From Apostichopus japonicus (taxonomy: Eukaryota; Echinodermata; Holothuroidea; Aspidochirotida; Stichopodidae), in NCBI RefSeq assembly GCF_037975245.1, contig NC_092570.1, positions 19,233,418 to 19,297,417 on the forward strand: a stretch of DNA of 64,000 bases, written 5' to 3'. A model generated the notes under the pieces. The model did not search any database. It saw nothing but the letters and a program-made list of their open reading frames with translations, and was not told the DNA's origin. This document shows, one piece after another, positions 24,307-37,279 of the stretch (its first letter is position 1; each line of letters opens with the position of its first letter). Position numbers and translations under genes: made by a program.

Positions 24307-25349
24307 AATTGTGAGTATGTAAGATAAAATGTGTATGAATGTGTGTGAAAACATGAAACATAAAAATAAGATTTCATAGTTACATCGACAGCAGAACATT
24401 TTTTCTGTTTGTTTGTTTTTACTTTGCTTTTTCTTTTCTCACTTTCACTTGTTTTGACCTTGCATGGGATAGGGTTTCAACTTTTGCTTTAGTGGTTGTG
24501 CAGTTGTCACACCCAATGACTGTATGTGCGTATTCACTATATTAATGTATACCCCAGTCTGAGGAAACTTGGATGCACATTTAAAGAAAAAAGAGAATTT
24601 TGTTTTTTGTTAAGAAGCATGCATAAAGGAGAATCATATTCAACCATCATCTTAACTTATCGTATGTGACAGAGATCTTTGTTGTAAATAACTCTCCTAA
24701 ATATCTTATGATAATCAAGCTGGGAAATATTTCAGGAGTTAAATCACTCATCCGAGAGTTGGTATTTTGCCAATGCATAATGTCCTATGTAATATCACAA
24801 AGTGACGAAACCTTCTTCTTGTCTCTATATGTATATCCCAATTCACATTGTCCTATAGTGAATGTGAAACATTGTTGACACCGAAGCCAAAGACAGTTTA
24901 TGACGTCACGATATGCGGCATGTTCTAAATGTTAACAAATGAAAACCCATGCATCTCCATCATCTACCAGACTACCATCTCTATGCACCATTGGATAGCT
25001 AATATATACAAGATAAGTTAGCAATCCGCTGTATACCGTACCAGCTTATGTACGTGCTGCCTAGAAGCCGACGTATAGTCTACATTATTACACTTTTACT
25101 ACAGTGATCAGCGGCAAAGTGCTCTTCCATTAACACTCAAAAAACCACGCAACTAAATTGGCCAATGGTAATGGAAGGGGAAAATAGTAACACTTTTTAA
25201 CCACAACACTTCAAATCGCTCTAGAGTGGTTCCAATGATTTTATCAGATCACACAGAAAAAATGAGAATATTGATGAAAGGTTACATAGACATACAGCTA
25301 TATACATATATATATATATGGGTGAGAATAAGTTGAGACTATAGTGGAA
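22243..25349. other. Intergenic, no gene seen
   Basis: AT-rich sequence. Apart from the inverted-repeat microsatellite at 24225-24320, it has RFX-like boxes at 23121-23135 and 23701-23715 and a CRE palindrome at 24901-24908. Confidence 0.5.
24225..24320. repeat. (TA)n array inside a perfect inverted repeat
   Basis: ACATACTCACAATTCC (24225-24240) and its exact reverse complement (24305-24320) flank a pure TA array. The whole 96 bp is therefore one near-perfect palindrome. Confidence 0.9.
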
Positions 25350-25405
25350 CACTAGTAGTTGTTACTCAGAGTTTCACGCGTTGAGCGATCATCAGACATC
25401 TATAT
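25350..25405 (-). ncRNA. Candidate hammerhead ribozyme
   Basis: In minus-strand order: AGATGT, then the conserved core CTGATGA (25389-25395), a stem II hairpin CGC-TCAAC-GCG flanked by a T-T mismatch, the conserved GAAA (25372-25375), a very short palindromic stem III (CTC T GAG), the cleavage triplet GTA (25363-25365), and ACAACTACT. The last block pairs with the segment before the core to make stem I (ACA and CTA against TGT and TAG, one A-A mismatch). This order is that of a type I hammerhead. Very short stem III and neighbouring TA arrays are features of hammerheads carried by Penelope-like and related retroelements. Activity as a monomer is doubtful with a one-base stem III loop; a dimeric fold is possible. 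Confidence 0.55.
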
Positions 25406-25420
25406 ATATTTCAATTTCAA

Positions 25421-25425
<5 letters not shown>

Positions 25426-25504
<79 letters not shown>

Positions 25505-25572
25505 CATATATATACATATATATATACATATATATATACGTATATAAACATATATATATATATACATATATG
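25426..25572. repeat. TA-rich microsatellite with TATAC interruptions
   Basis: About 147 bp of TA with regularly placed TTTA, CATA and CGTA interruptions, beside the candidate ribozyme. Confidence 0.95.
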
Positions 25573-26723
25573 TAGCTTAATCAAACATTATTTTAGCTTT
25601 ATTCAATAATAGGTTTCTGTACCGTCATAATTCTCAATATAACGAAAGCAAATGATACAATATTTGGCATGCATATAGTTAATTATTATCAACTACAGAG
25701 AAGGGAAAACTGTGTTCGATACCGAAACACAACCAGCATAATATATTGGCAGTGATAATTCTATACATTTGATATAACAGTTCATCGTTAAATATTATCA
25801 AACCGAGTGATTGCGGCGCGATAATATACGCAAACATCTCACAGTATATGGTATCATTCTACTTTTCACACAAAATATGCGTTACAAAAAATGATTTGGG
25901 ATTGTTTTCGATACCTTTTCAAATACTAAAATTCACATAGCAATGTATGTACATCATTAGCTTGACTAGTCAAATTCCATTTTTTTTTTATTAGTGAAAA
26001 TTTCCAGTAAAATACGGAAATATTAATTTTCAGTTTTGTTTTCACATGTCATAGTTGTCTGCTTCCAGATTGATATAATTATGCACACTCCTTTTCTCTT
26101 GTTCAGGAAGTGATGTACTAGACATAACTGCAGTACCAGCACTACTGTGTATATGGTCAAAACGACATGTTTTTAATTTTGTTTTAAAAGTATATATTGA
26201 ATAAATCCGTTATACATATCTTATAGTTAGTCAGATCGGCGATTATAGACCGTCGTATTGACTATCGTATCGTGATAACAATGTTTATATATTATACTCA
26301 TCCCTGCTGTAAATGGCGCCGGAAACCTTACCGTTGTACTGTGTGGTACTATAAACGAGTAGTAGTACGATGCATATACTGCAGCTGATACTACTACTTA
26401 CTACCGCAGGCGATGCTAACATCCGACAGTTACCGTATGTATACATGTATTTGGTTTACTGAACTATTATGCATTGATCAAATAGTCCGATTCGTTTGGC
26501 GTTCCACATCCATTTAGCCTAATTACTGAAGAGGTATTCAATGTCGTGTGCCAATAAGAACGTAATGCAAAGATATTCAAAATATCTCAATCTATAGTCC
26601 ATAGTGGAATATGTTTTTCTTCAAAACAGAAAAGTATTTTTCATTCATCATAAATCATCTATATATATCCGAGGTAATATAAACTTTCAAATTGACTTTG
26701 ATGTACTATACATACTCGCATGT

Positions 26724-26773
<50 letters not shown>

Positions 26774-29215
26774 ACACATATCTATATCTATATTATATAT
26801 ATATATTATATATATATATATTCATATATTTATATATATATATATGTTAATAAATATATATATATCATCGATATATATCATCTATATATAATATAAATAT
26901 AAATAATAATATATACATATATATATATATCATCGATATATATCATCTATATATAATATATATATATATAAATAATAATATATACATATATATATATAAA
27001 TATATATATATATCATCGATATATATCATCTATATATAATATATATATAAATAATAATATATATATATATATATATATATAAGCCATAATCTGACAACAA
27101 TTACAACTGGTTTACTTAATGCCAGGAGAGATAACCCCTATATAATTCCTAGGGGATTTAAACTACCACAATGGTTCCACACCGTCCACACAGAACTCCC
27201 ATTGCTCCACAACTCTACAGTAACAGCGTTATACACTTTATTACATCAAAGTCGAATTTAAAGTTTTTATGTACACGTATACGACAACGGCTCCCAGGTC
27301 AAACTGCGATATTGGGACTTAAAATCATATAGTTACCATGGTAATATGACAGTGTCCCTCTGCCTGTCTCTTCTCATTAAATTTGCACGATATAATCTTT
27401 TTGTTAGTTTTCATCTCAAACTGATGAAGTGTGTGATGAGTACGATGCATTTTCCGTTTTCAGTCATTCCTCAGGAGTTAAAAAAACAACTTACTTTCTC
27501 TGAATTTCGTCCTTCATACTTTATTATGAGAATACCGCGTTGTCCCATGTGATATGAAATACGAAACATACACACACACATACACACACACCCACAAATT
27601 GCACTTGTTCCAAGGGAATAAACGTTGACAATTCTTAGGCGTAATTTAAATTAACACCTCTAGATATAGTTGACTTTCCAGTGGTATGAAAATCGAAATA
27701 TTTCAGTTGATTCGTTTAAAATTGATAGACTGAAACTTAATTTTAGATAATCTACTTTCTAATCTAATCGTTGAAATTTCTGGTAACTTAATTGGTGAGA
27801 CACAGGTATGACGACGCAGGAAAAGTAACTGAGGAGATGGAAAGTTTTTACCATTTACCATCCTACACTTAAATTTATATGTACATCAATATGGTAGGAT
27901 ACTTTATATGGCATTTATTATGGTATGGCATACTCCATACATGCGTGGAATAGATATCAATCTGCCCATGGCAAGTGTTGTCAGATAAATATGTCAAAGG
28001 GAACAGGGAAACTTTCTATATATGTTACAAAAAAGGTTTTTTTTTCTTTGGCTTTTTTGAATTTTGAAGTATACGAAAATTGAACAATTGAGTATGATTT
28101 TAGGCCGTTGTGTGTTTTAAAAATCAGCTTGGGAAAGACTGTTTATTGGTGAAAAGAAAGAAGCTTGAATACGGGGATGTGGTCTGGAAATTTGGGGTGT
28201 CGTTATTAAAAGTCCAAGGTTTCCTTATATTGGTCAACTTTTCAGCAATCCAGTGGAAAGCTGTACAAAGTGTTATACAATACATTGTTTTCATCAAGTG
28301 TACAAGTCATTGAGGGAATTTGTATATAGAGCACACATGTTCCTGTCCAAACAATATCTAGCGAAAAGTCAGCGAACGTGATATTGTTACAAACGGCTTG
28401 CAGAAAGTCCATTGGATAGGTCTAATTATGTCCTAGGCTTTTCACTATATACTCACCTCTATGGCACGTATATAAGAACGACTGCTTGGGTAGTTTACAG
28501 CTTAACTTTACTGTGAAATTGGTCACTTGTCCTCGATAGCTAATCTCTGCAGCTAAATTATCTGCTTCTTGAACATTGGTATTTTGTTTACATTTACAGC
28601 ATCATTCCTGGTATAATACTCGAGAATTGCAAAGAATTTAAGTCTCAATTTCACACTTTCCACTTAGCAGAACTTTAAATCAAAGTGATTATTGGGAAAA
28701 TGCCATCCAATACTAACATAATTAGAAGTCAACATTGTCATGATAATCTTTCACGTCGTAAAAAATATCAATCCTTCTTGAGTTACAAAGTTATTACCTT
28801 TGATCAAGATACGTTTGGAAAACTGATCTCGACGTACACACTTTGGTAAATTATGGCGGGGAAACTTCTTATGTAATTTCTTGAAGCAGACGACATATGT
28901 GCGTACATTTTACTCTTGTATTTTAAACGAGGCTAAAAACTTATTTTGGATTTTAAATTTACAGTGGAAGCTTATAACCAGCATAATATATGAAAAGTTA
29001 AATGTAGTCATTATTTCTCATGTTTGTTTATATATTTTTATTGCACATTTATTTACGGTCATGCATCGTCAATGAACCAATTGTTTATATACCTTTCGTT
29101 TTGATTTATCGTTGCTATGGTAATATAAAGCTTGTCATTGGATTCGAATATTTATCCTGCATTATCGGGCAAATTTAAATCCAAGGTTGGTCTATGTATT
29201 CCAGTCGAACAAGGC
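25573..29215. other. Intergenic, no gene seen
   Basis: AT-rich. Contains the higher-order AT repeat at 26712-27080 and RFX-like boxes at 27332-27345 and 29111-29124. No exon was recognised. Confidence 0.5.
26712..27080. repeat. Higher-order AT repeat, about 65-80 bp unit
   Basis: After a short CA run, TA-rich sequence contains the phrase ATCATCGATATATATCATC three times (near 26863, 26928 and 27011), each followed by TATATATAAT and AAATAATAAT. It is a tandem of a longer AT unit, not plain TA. Confidence 0.85.
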
Positions 29216-30030
29216 TTGATCATGGTTATTATCATTACATGGCAATGACATGACCCTGTATATTGCATGACCATTGCTGTTACATGACAATGACATGAAC
29301 CGACCGTTTACATGACTATTATAATGTGACCCTGATCATTATATGGCAATTACGTGTACCCTAATATTGCATGACCATTGTTATAACAAGACAATGACAT
29401 CACCCTGATATTGCATGACCATTGTTATAACATGGCAATAGCATAACCCTGATATTGCATGACCTTTGTTATGACATGGCAATGGCATGACCCTGATATT
29501 GCATGACCATTGTTATAACATGGCAATAGCATAACCCTGATATTGCATGACCTTTGTTATGACATGGCAATGGCATGACCCTGATATTGCATGACCATTG
29601 TTATAACAAGAAAATGACATCACCCTGATACTGCATGACCATTGTTATGACATGGCAATAGCATGACCCTGATATTGCATGACCTTTGTTATGACAAGGC
29701 AATGGCATGACCCTGATATTGCATGACCATTGTTATAACAAGAAAATGGCATGACCCTGATATTGCATGACCATTGTTATAACAAGACAATGACATGACC
29801 CTGATATTGCATGACCATTGTTATAACAAGACAATGACATGACCCTGATATTGCATGACCATATTTATAACAAGACAATGACATGACCCTGATATTGCAT
29901 GACCATTGTTATACCATGGCAATGGCATGACCCTGATATTGCATGACCATTGTTATAACAAGACAATGACATGACCCTGATATTGCATGACTATTGTTGT
30001 AACATGACAATGACATGACCCTGGTCATCA
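29216..30030. repeat. 44-bp minisatellite, about 18 copies
   Basis: The unit includes CCCTGATATTGCATGACCAT followed by TGTTATAACA(A/T)G(A/G)CAATG(A/G)CATGA. Unit length is 44 bp. The first few copies are degenerate and the middle copies nearly identical. Adjacent copies alternate between CATGGCAAT(A/G)GCAT and AAGACAATGACAT variants, indicating homogenisation in blocks. All frames contain stops, so it is non-coding. Confidence 0.95.
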
Positions 30031-31589
30031 TATGAAGATGGTATGACTACGATTATTTTATAATATGACCATGCGAAAGACATAAAACCATGACAAAAAA
30101 CCATGACATCACTGTGATAAGACCATGAGCAATATTTTAAATGGACAAGGTCAATTTTGTAAGCATGATGGTCAGTTTTGGTATCTGTAAAGCGACCATG
30201 GAAATATTGATAACATACAAACTATTTCCAAGAAGAAGGAGGCCACATTCCATAACTTCTTTTAACCTTGTCTCTTCTGGAGAATTCTCTAAAGCATACT
30301 GGACAAATTAAGTGGTATATTAGAGATATGTAAGCAAGCCACGATAGACAATGTAATGTGACAAGATATTATTCAATTTCCTCTGATGTAAAGTCACAGT
30401 AGTGTTTATGTACCATAATTGCCCACCACGTTTTGCACATACAGGAAATAGAATGGTAATTTACTGTCAAATCGCGTTAACAACATGCTGGTTGTATTTT
30501 GCAAAGTATGAAACTGGCTCTACGCCATGCACGCAAACTACGTAAGCATACAAGTTACAACAGCAAAAACATGATGTTAGCTATACAGTTGCATTAAGCG
30601 TAATAAAGGATGGTTAAAACCCACAGAGACCTGTTACATCTCAAAACAATGCACCAGAACCTTTCGTTTGCTTTTACGGATGAGACAACCTTTTTTTACC
30701 CCTTCATACCCCTTTAAGATATCACCACACTCTTTAATATTTAATCAAACATACTGCGGGCGATTTTTTAATACCAAGAGATCGTGACTTAGGTGTCATA
30801 TTTGGATCGCTAGGTAGCGATTCGAATCAATAAAGTACATGTGTTCAGCTAAGGGCAAGTTCAGTGGTTCATCTACAAAGTTTTAGTGCCATGACCAAAG
30901 TTTTGCTTTGACCCTAAAGTGCAAAAAGTTAAAATGTGAAGAGCAGATCAGAAGACCATTACCACAGTTGCGTGTTAGCAAATAATTTATGTAAGTATGA
31001 CGGTCGATTTCAAAATTCCAGTCTTGAAAATGTATCGATGCAAAAAAAAACCAAACAAATGTAATCTTTTTCAGCGGAAATTATAAACTGCACGTAAGGT
31101 AATTAAGTTCTTTCACCAAATAAGTACGACGAGATACAAAATGTTAAAATGCCGGTCTCTACATATCTACATATTGACCCCCCCCCCCCCTCCTCCTCCT
31201 CCGCCTCCGCCTACGCCCTCCGCTGCTTTTGCACGCATTGATGATCTGCGCCTGATGCTTGCAATTCGGAGTAAACCATTTCAAAGAAAAAGAGGCTGAG
31301 CGGAGAGAACATACACAGGTACATTGAACAAGTGTATAGAAGGCACACGGCAAATCGCTCGTATGCTTGTGTTTCAAGTGCGCGACAGAGCAACAGGGTA
31401 AAAATGATACCCGAGAACGTCGTAACTTTTCACTGCTTCCAGAGGTGAGAAAAATAGCTTTTTCAGCACTTATAATCTATTTAAAAAAAATACAACATCA
31501 TTCTCACATTACATCATGCATCATGACGCTTGAAACTGTTACCATGGATACTAAAATACATACACGGAAGAACATGAATGCGCGGTATA
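30031..31589. other. Intergenic, no gene seen
   Basis: AT-rich, with a C12 tract at about 31178 followed by CCT/CCG triplets that create false Arg/Gly-rich frames. No exon was recognised. Confidence 0.5.
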
Positions 31590-32130
31590 TGTACTTTGGT
31601 CGTATCTCGTTTCGTGTTTCCATATAGCTTTTATGCCGTGTCATGAATATTCATAAATTTAAATCCCATGCGGCGTATTGATATGTTATATGGTTCGTAT
31701 CGAATCACGATCCTACAGCCTCAAGAATAATTTCAAATTCAAAAACCACATATATGCACTAATGATACTCTATTAGGTCCTTTCATTGTGTCTTGTATCG
31801 TGTTTCTATATAGGCTCTCATGAATATTCAGATATCTATACTCCTAATCCAGGATTACAACCTTCACCGCACTTCGTTTTTACGATTACCTTGTAATCAA
31901 GGTAATGAATATTTAAAAGTTAATTACCTGCTTCTAATAAACTTATATTCCTTTGACTCTTTCGTATCCTATGTGAAACGTGTGAAAGATGTAACACAGA
32001 GTTATGAATATTTATAAATTTAATTAATTCCTTACCCTTCAGGCGGTATCTGTAATTCCTTAATTGTATCTCGATTCATATTTCTAAAAGTTGTTAACAC
32101 ATGACTCATAAATATTTATATCTCCGCGTA
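31590..32130. repeat. Degenerate repeat, about 90-180 bp period
   Basis: ATGAATATT followed by C/T-ATAAATTTAA-like sequence recurs near 31643, 31819, 31907, 32003 and (as CATAAATATT) 32105. Before most copies lies a TCGTATC..TTTC-TGTTTC-like stretch. The spacings (about 176, 88, 96 and 102 bp) suggest an old tandem array with a unit near 90-100 bp. Confidence 0.55.
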
Positions 32131-33577
32131 TCTCAACGTAATCGCTCCATCATAGGCCTATCACGTTTCCGCGCCTACTTACATTGTACGTATAGTTACC
32201 ACCACTTCAGTCCATAATCCCTTCCCAAGGGAATGGCCATACTCACGTGACGTAACATCGTCATGGTGATACGGTGATACAGTCTCGATGTCAAGGGAAC
32301 GACTGGGGGATGAGAGTGGATCACATTTGGGGGTTTCCAGCCCAGGCCCAACTTTCAGTGAGTTTTCGTAGAAAGTATAGGCCTATGTCATCTGTACAAT
32401 ACATTAATATTTTATAGGCCATCAACTTTAATAATGGACAAAACATGCTGGGACAAAAAAAAATAGTACCACCCAGACAATCGAAAAACAATATTAAATG
32501 ATTTAAACCGATAAATATGTAATAAAATCTTGTCTTTTCTTATACGTGTAATTGACTTTCGTAATGTGTTTTGTTTTTGGTCTACTACATATAAGCCGCG
32601 TTATTAGCCTCTTATAGGTTACCGTGAGACTTTTATCTCTGTTCAGTCCATCCAAAAAAAAAAGGACAAATATAGGCAGGCCTTACCAGGGACGGCGGTG
32701 GGTTCATGTTAAAGGGAGTATCGCAGCCACAACGTACTAATGTTCATGCAAGACACACACACACAATCAATATTGAACAATACATCACGGTTGTTGTCAA
32801 ATGAAGTACTTCCCTTCGCACGGTCCCAATAAGTAGGTCCGTTACGAAAGTGTTGTAATAATATGGTAGTATTGACTTCCGATTGCCTGCGTGCATGAGA
32901 CCTATTGAATACTATAATACACACATAATTGGCTTTGACCAGACTATTAAAACTAACAGTGTGAGAAATTTAACTCCAGAAGAAATGGTTTTCTAATTCC
33001 GGTTCTCACAACTGGATTACTATAGTCTTGTCCTCATCATAATGTCGAAGAGACACATGGAAAGAATATTTTTTTTCCTCATTGTAGACTACCCCCTCCC
33101 TTCAAACCCTTCCACCCTCCTCTCCATTCCTTCTTTTCATTCTTGCAACTGCTTCATTAATCGGCGAATCATTTCGTGTACAATGGAATGTTATACACTT
33201 ACACATTCAATTTTGTTAGCACTGACAACAACCGTTTTCAATCAATAAACACATGTTTTTATATTATATGCAATATTTCTAACGACCGACACGATTAATA
33301 AGTCACGTTTTGTGTGCATAATGAAACACCGAAATTACATAATGAGATTGTAACCCACAAAATTTGATTAATACCTTTAATATGAATATGCAAAATCGAA
33401 TCGTGTCACGATTTTAATTGAAACAAAGAGGTAATAAAATGTAAGTTACGGTCATACAAATATTAAATATTGGGTATCAAGTCATTATACACACCAAGTT
33501 AAAGCCAGTTTATTCTTAATTAACGCTACACAATTAACAATACAGTCTCACTGTTATTCTACGACAAATGGTGAATG

Positions 33578-33655
33578 TTAATTTACGGTATTTATGGTAC
33601 TTGTTCGTCCATAACGTCCGGTTATTTTACAGATCGAACGGTGACCGTAAATTAA
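33578..33655. repeat. Short inverted repeat
   Basis: TTAATTTACGGT (33578-33589) and its exact reverse complement (33644-33655) are separated by about 54 bp. It could be a small foldback element. Confidence 0.5.
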
Positions 33656-34048
33656 CAATGAATGCACAATATTGTCCAAACGGCGCGCCACAGTAACATA
33701 ACGTCACCTTTAATTAAACGTTTTATATTTTTTTAAACACTACGTGGATGCAGTAAACGTTTCTCTTATATACCTTGACGAAAACTCCAGCAATATTGTT
33801 TAACGATAGCTTTATTAATTTCCAGAAGGGACGCGTAAGCCATCCCTCTATCACCGGTAGTTCTGTGCTTTCTTGCAGTGGTGATTGTTTTAATTTGGTC
33901 ATATCATGTGTTTTTATAGAATACATTGTAACTATAGATATACTTATCAACATAAATGCATTTCCCTTTTGCAGCTATACCTGCGTATCTTTTACTCACA
34001 TTAAGTTCGATGGAGTTCTACTTCTGAGCCTATATACATTCCATAAAC

Positions 34049-34079
34049 AGTGCTTCAAATCCAAGCCGCTTGAAGCACT
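34049..34079. other. Perfect 10-bp-stem hairpin
   Basis: AGTGCTTCAA and its reverse complement TTGAAGCACT flank an 11-base loop. The same word (CTTCAAAGCACT) ends the foldback family at 4921 and 10711, so this may be a tiny relic of that family. Confidence 0.5.
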
Positions 34080-34682
34080 TTGCCAAATGTTATCACCGTT
34101 TGTTCAATCATTTATAACATTCAATATTTGATACTTAAAGAGCAAACAGAAGCCTGAGTTTGGAGACGATCACTGTTACTATATGTCTCTCAGTTCTCCT
34201 TCTCACGAGATGTTTATTTGCATAATATCATCTGTCCTATCTCTTAAGATTCATCGTCCCCTCTCAGTTCAAGCTTCTTTTATCTCTGAGAAATATTTTA
34301 CACTGAATTCGAAAACGATAAGAACTTGTGACGTCATAAATGTAGCAATGACACACATGCCACAGATCGCACGCTGTATTCAACCTACCCCCATTAGCTT
34401 ATACTTTGCCTCAAGACTGCAATTGAACTTCGAGCTAATGTTTAGCGTTTTTTTTACTTTCGTTTTCAAGAAATGGATAAATACTTATCACGTTGTTCTA
34501 TAAGTTTATTCCATCAATGTTCAATGGAGTTTTCTTCTTCACATATCATTCAATGCCTACAGCAAGCTCAAGAGGGTTAGATTGTTGTTTTGTTTCCAAC
34601 GGATAAACTTGTTAACTGTACAGCCCGCAGCTAAGTTACATTGTAAATCGTTCCAATAGAGTTGTGCTACCAAAATTTCACC

Positions 34683-34705
34683 TATATATATATATATATA
34701 TATAC
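34683..34705. repeat. Short (TA)n microsatellite
   Basis: About 23 bp of TA dinucleotide. Confidence 0.9.
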
Positions 34706-35524
34706 AGCAACAGCAAAATATTAATTCATTAGTTACTCTTCAATGTATTGCTTTTGTGTGGGTTTGTTTGTATGTGAGTTAGTAAGGAGTACCGGTAACT
34801 TACGTTTTGCGTCTGTCTGTTCAATTGAGCTGATGGAAGGTAATTGTCCTTTCTGTCATAAAGTGGCAATTTGTTGTTATTGATGACTATTTGCAAATTG
34901 GGCTGTTGGAAGATTTACTTCATACTCAGAGCATTTCAGTTGATATATTGCATATAGAGTCTAGCGTAAGTAATGAATAAAGAAAACCATATAGAAGTGA
35001 TGCATATATAATCGATGACGTCATATTTAGACTTGATCAAGTCTTCAGCCTTGTGTTTCATAAATCTTTAAAATTGTCCCAAATGGAAAGTTGTTCACGA
35101 CCGTGTTAGCTCTCACAAAGACCGTTAATGGTGGTAGCGTCTTTACCTCCTTTAAGATATGTTCCTTACGGCAAGACAACAAAGTTCTTGACACCTTACC
35201 TTCCAAAGTAAAGTAAAGTGGACAATTTCGTTTTGTGATGTTAACAAGCGGAGACTTTTCTCTAAATTATATATCGTCACGGTATTATAGCTTGCAACCC
35301 AAATCCAGAACGCCATGACGGGTTTCGCGATTCTTTTGCCTCAAAATATGGGTCACTTAGCCTACTTAAAATGTGTCTGTAAAACTCAATTAAATTTATC
35401 GAAGGTAAAACGTCATAACCAGAAATTCAGAAATGTTCTCACGTGACAATTACAATTAAAAAAAAGGTTATCACTATAGTTGTGAACACGAACCAAGCAG
35501 CCTTTGATAAGGATTGTATAAATT

Positions 35525-35695
35525 TTGAGGGATGTTGGGCGGGGCTGAGGGAGGGGGTGTACGGGGAGAGCAAGAGTTTACATCTTTGGAGGGATGTTAG
35601 GGGGGGTACGGGGAAGGCAGGATATACACCTTTTGAGGGATGTTGAGGGCAGGATTGTAACCTTATGAGGGATGTTGGGGGTAGGGGGAAATGCT
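35525..35695. repeat. G-rich degenerate minisatellite
   Basis: GAGGGATGTTG or GAGGGATGTTA occurs four times (near 35528, 35590, 35635, 35667), with GGGG runs after each and a CAGGAT-like phrase between. Several G-runs per unit make G-quadruplex formation possible. Confidence 0.7.
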
Positions 35696-36275
35696 CAACT
35701 TAGTGTGAAAGTCAGATACGTGTGGGTACATTTTCATAACGTGGAATTTGTCTTTATTTATATCAGCTATAACGAATTGATTCGTCCAACGATCTTTCGC
35801 CAGTGCACTACCTTTTCTATGTCAAGGAATAAATATATTTTTCCCACCGCACCTCCACCATCTAGGAGGATCTTCTGACCCTGAAATGACCTTTCACCTC
35901 TATTAAATTCAATACCAAGAACACATGACCGAAACAGACATATATAAACTGTGAAATTTACCGAATGTACTACACTTATCAGCTTATTGAACAAGCCTTT
36001 TTAAAGTTCAAATGTTACAGTTTTTGAACCATGCATTGCCGACCTCAAGTGACCCTTGTCTTAACAGAGGCATGGGAAATCTCACTACATGCATTTATTT
36101 ACATAGCTCTTTTGATATTCACCCACGCCTACTGCCATACCTAAAACTGCACACACGCAACGCCCATACGTACCAACAACTGACCAGATGTATATAGACA
36201 TAAATTTCTGCCTTCTGCAAGTATATACCTAAAAGAGAATCTGGGAGTGGAAAGTGACGTGCATATGATTTCAAA

Positions 36276-36333
36276 GGTGGGGGAGGGGGAGAGGAGAGGG
36301 GAGAGGGAGGGGAGGGGGAGGGAGAGGGGAGGG
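36276..36333. repeat. GA/GGGA purine tract
   Basis: An imperfect purine tract of GGGGAG and GGAGAG units. Minus-strand Pro/Ser-rich frames through it are artefacts. Confidence 0.85.
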
Positions 36334-37192
36334 CAAATTTTAAATCTCCTCCAACTGAGTAAGATTGGGGCATGACCCTTCATGGCTGTAGCCGGATCTA
36401 AAAGTTTACGAATGTGGTGGTTTGGCTGTGGAATCGTTGAATGTGACTCTCATATAGGGGGGTCTGGGGTCCTCCAACCCCCTCCCCAAAAAATAACTCA
36501 AACTTTACAGGTCAAATGGTGCATTCTGACGCATATTAATACTATAAATTAGGTTTATAATTATGTTTATTCACAAGGTACATGTGCCAATAAATACTTC
36601 AACAAATTCCCCGGCAGACGATGGTGGCATAGGGGCCGCTGCCCCCCCCCCCCCCCCGCCCCCTCCCTTTTGCATACCTCACGGAGGGGGGACCCAGTGT
36701 ACCTTCCTCAACAGTAAAGAACATATTAAGTTTCCATATAAATTCTCTCTCAGATTTGTCACGCATCATTAACTATTTTGAAATCAAGGATATTAAGATC
36801 GGAACACTTCTAGGTAACGTTATGTAATGTCTCATTTCCTAAATTTACTCTAATATAGGCTATATGCTAAACAACAATGCCCATACGTACCGTACACGTA
36901 ATAAACACACCCGGTTACGATTAAGTTTGATTGCATGATTGTGTTTAACCTCCATCGTGCGTGCTCTATATATGATGTTACTATAAGAAAATTGCGCAAT
37001 TTACAATGTCTGGTCTTTGTGTGAACTATTTGAAAACTTAAAAACATAGCCTAATTCCCATCAAGACCTACACATATAAGGAAGTGTTTTTGCGTTGTTT
37101 CGTCATAGTCGTTGATATTTCACATTAATGTCAACATAAACGTTCCTTTATTGAAACGTTTATACTCAATTTTTTCGACAAATGTGACTGAA

Positions 37193-37195
<3 letters not shown>

Positions 37196-37278
<83 letters not shown>

Positions 37279-37279
37279 G
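37196..37279. repeat. (TTA)n trinucleotide microsatellite
   Basis: About 84 bp of TTA/ATT with one AAT interruption near 37225. Poly-Leu and poly-Ile frames are artefacts. Confidence 0.95.
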
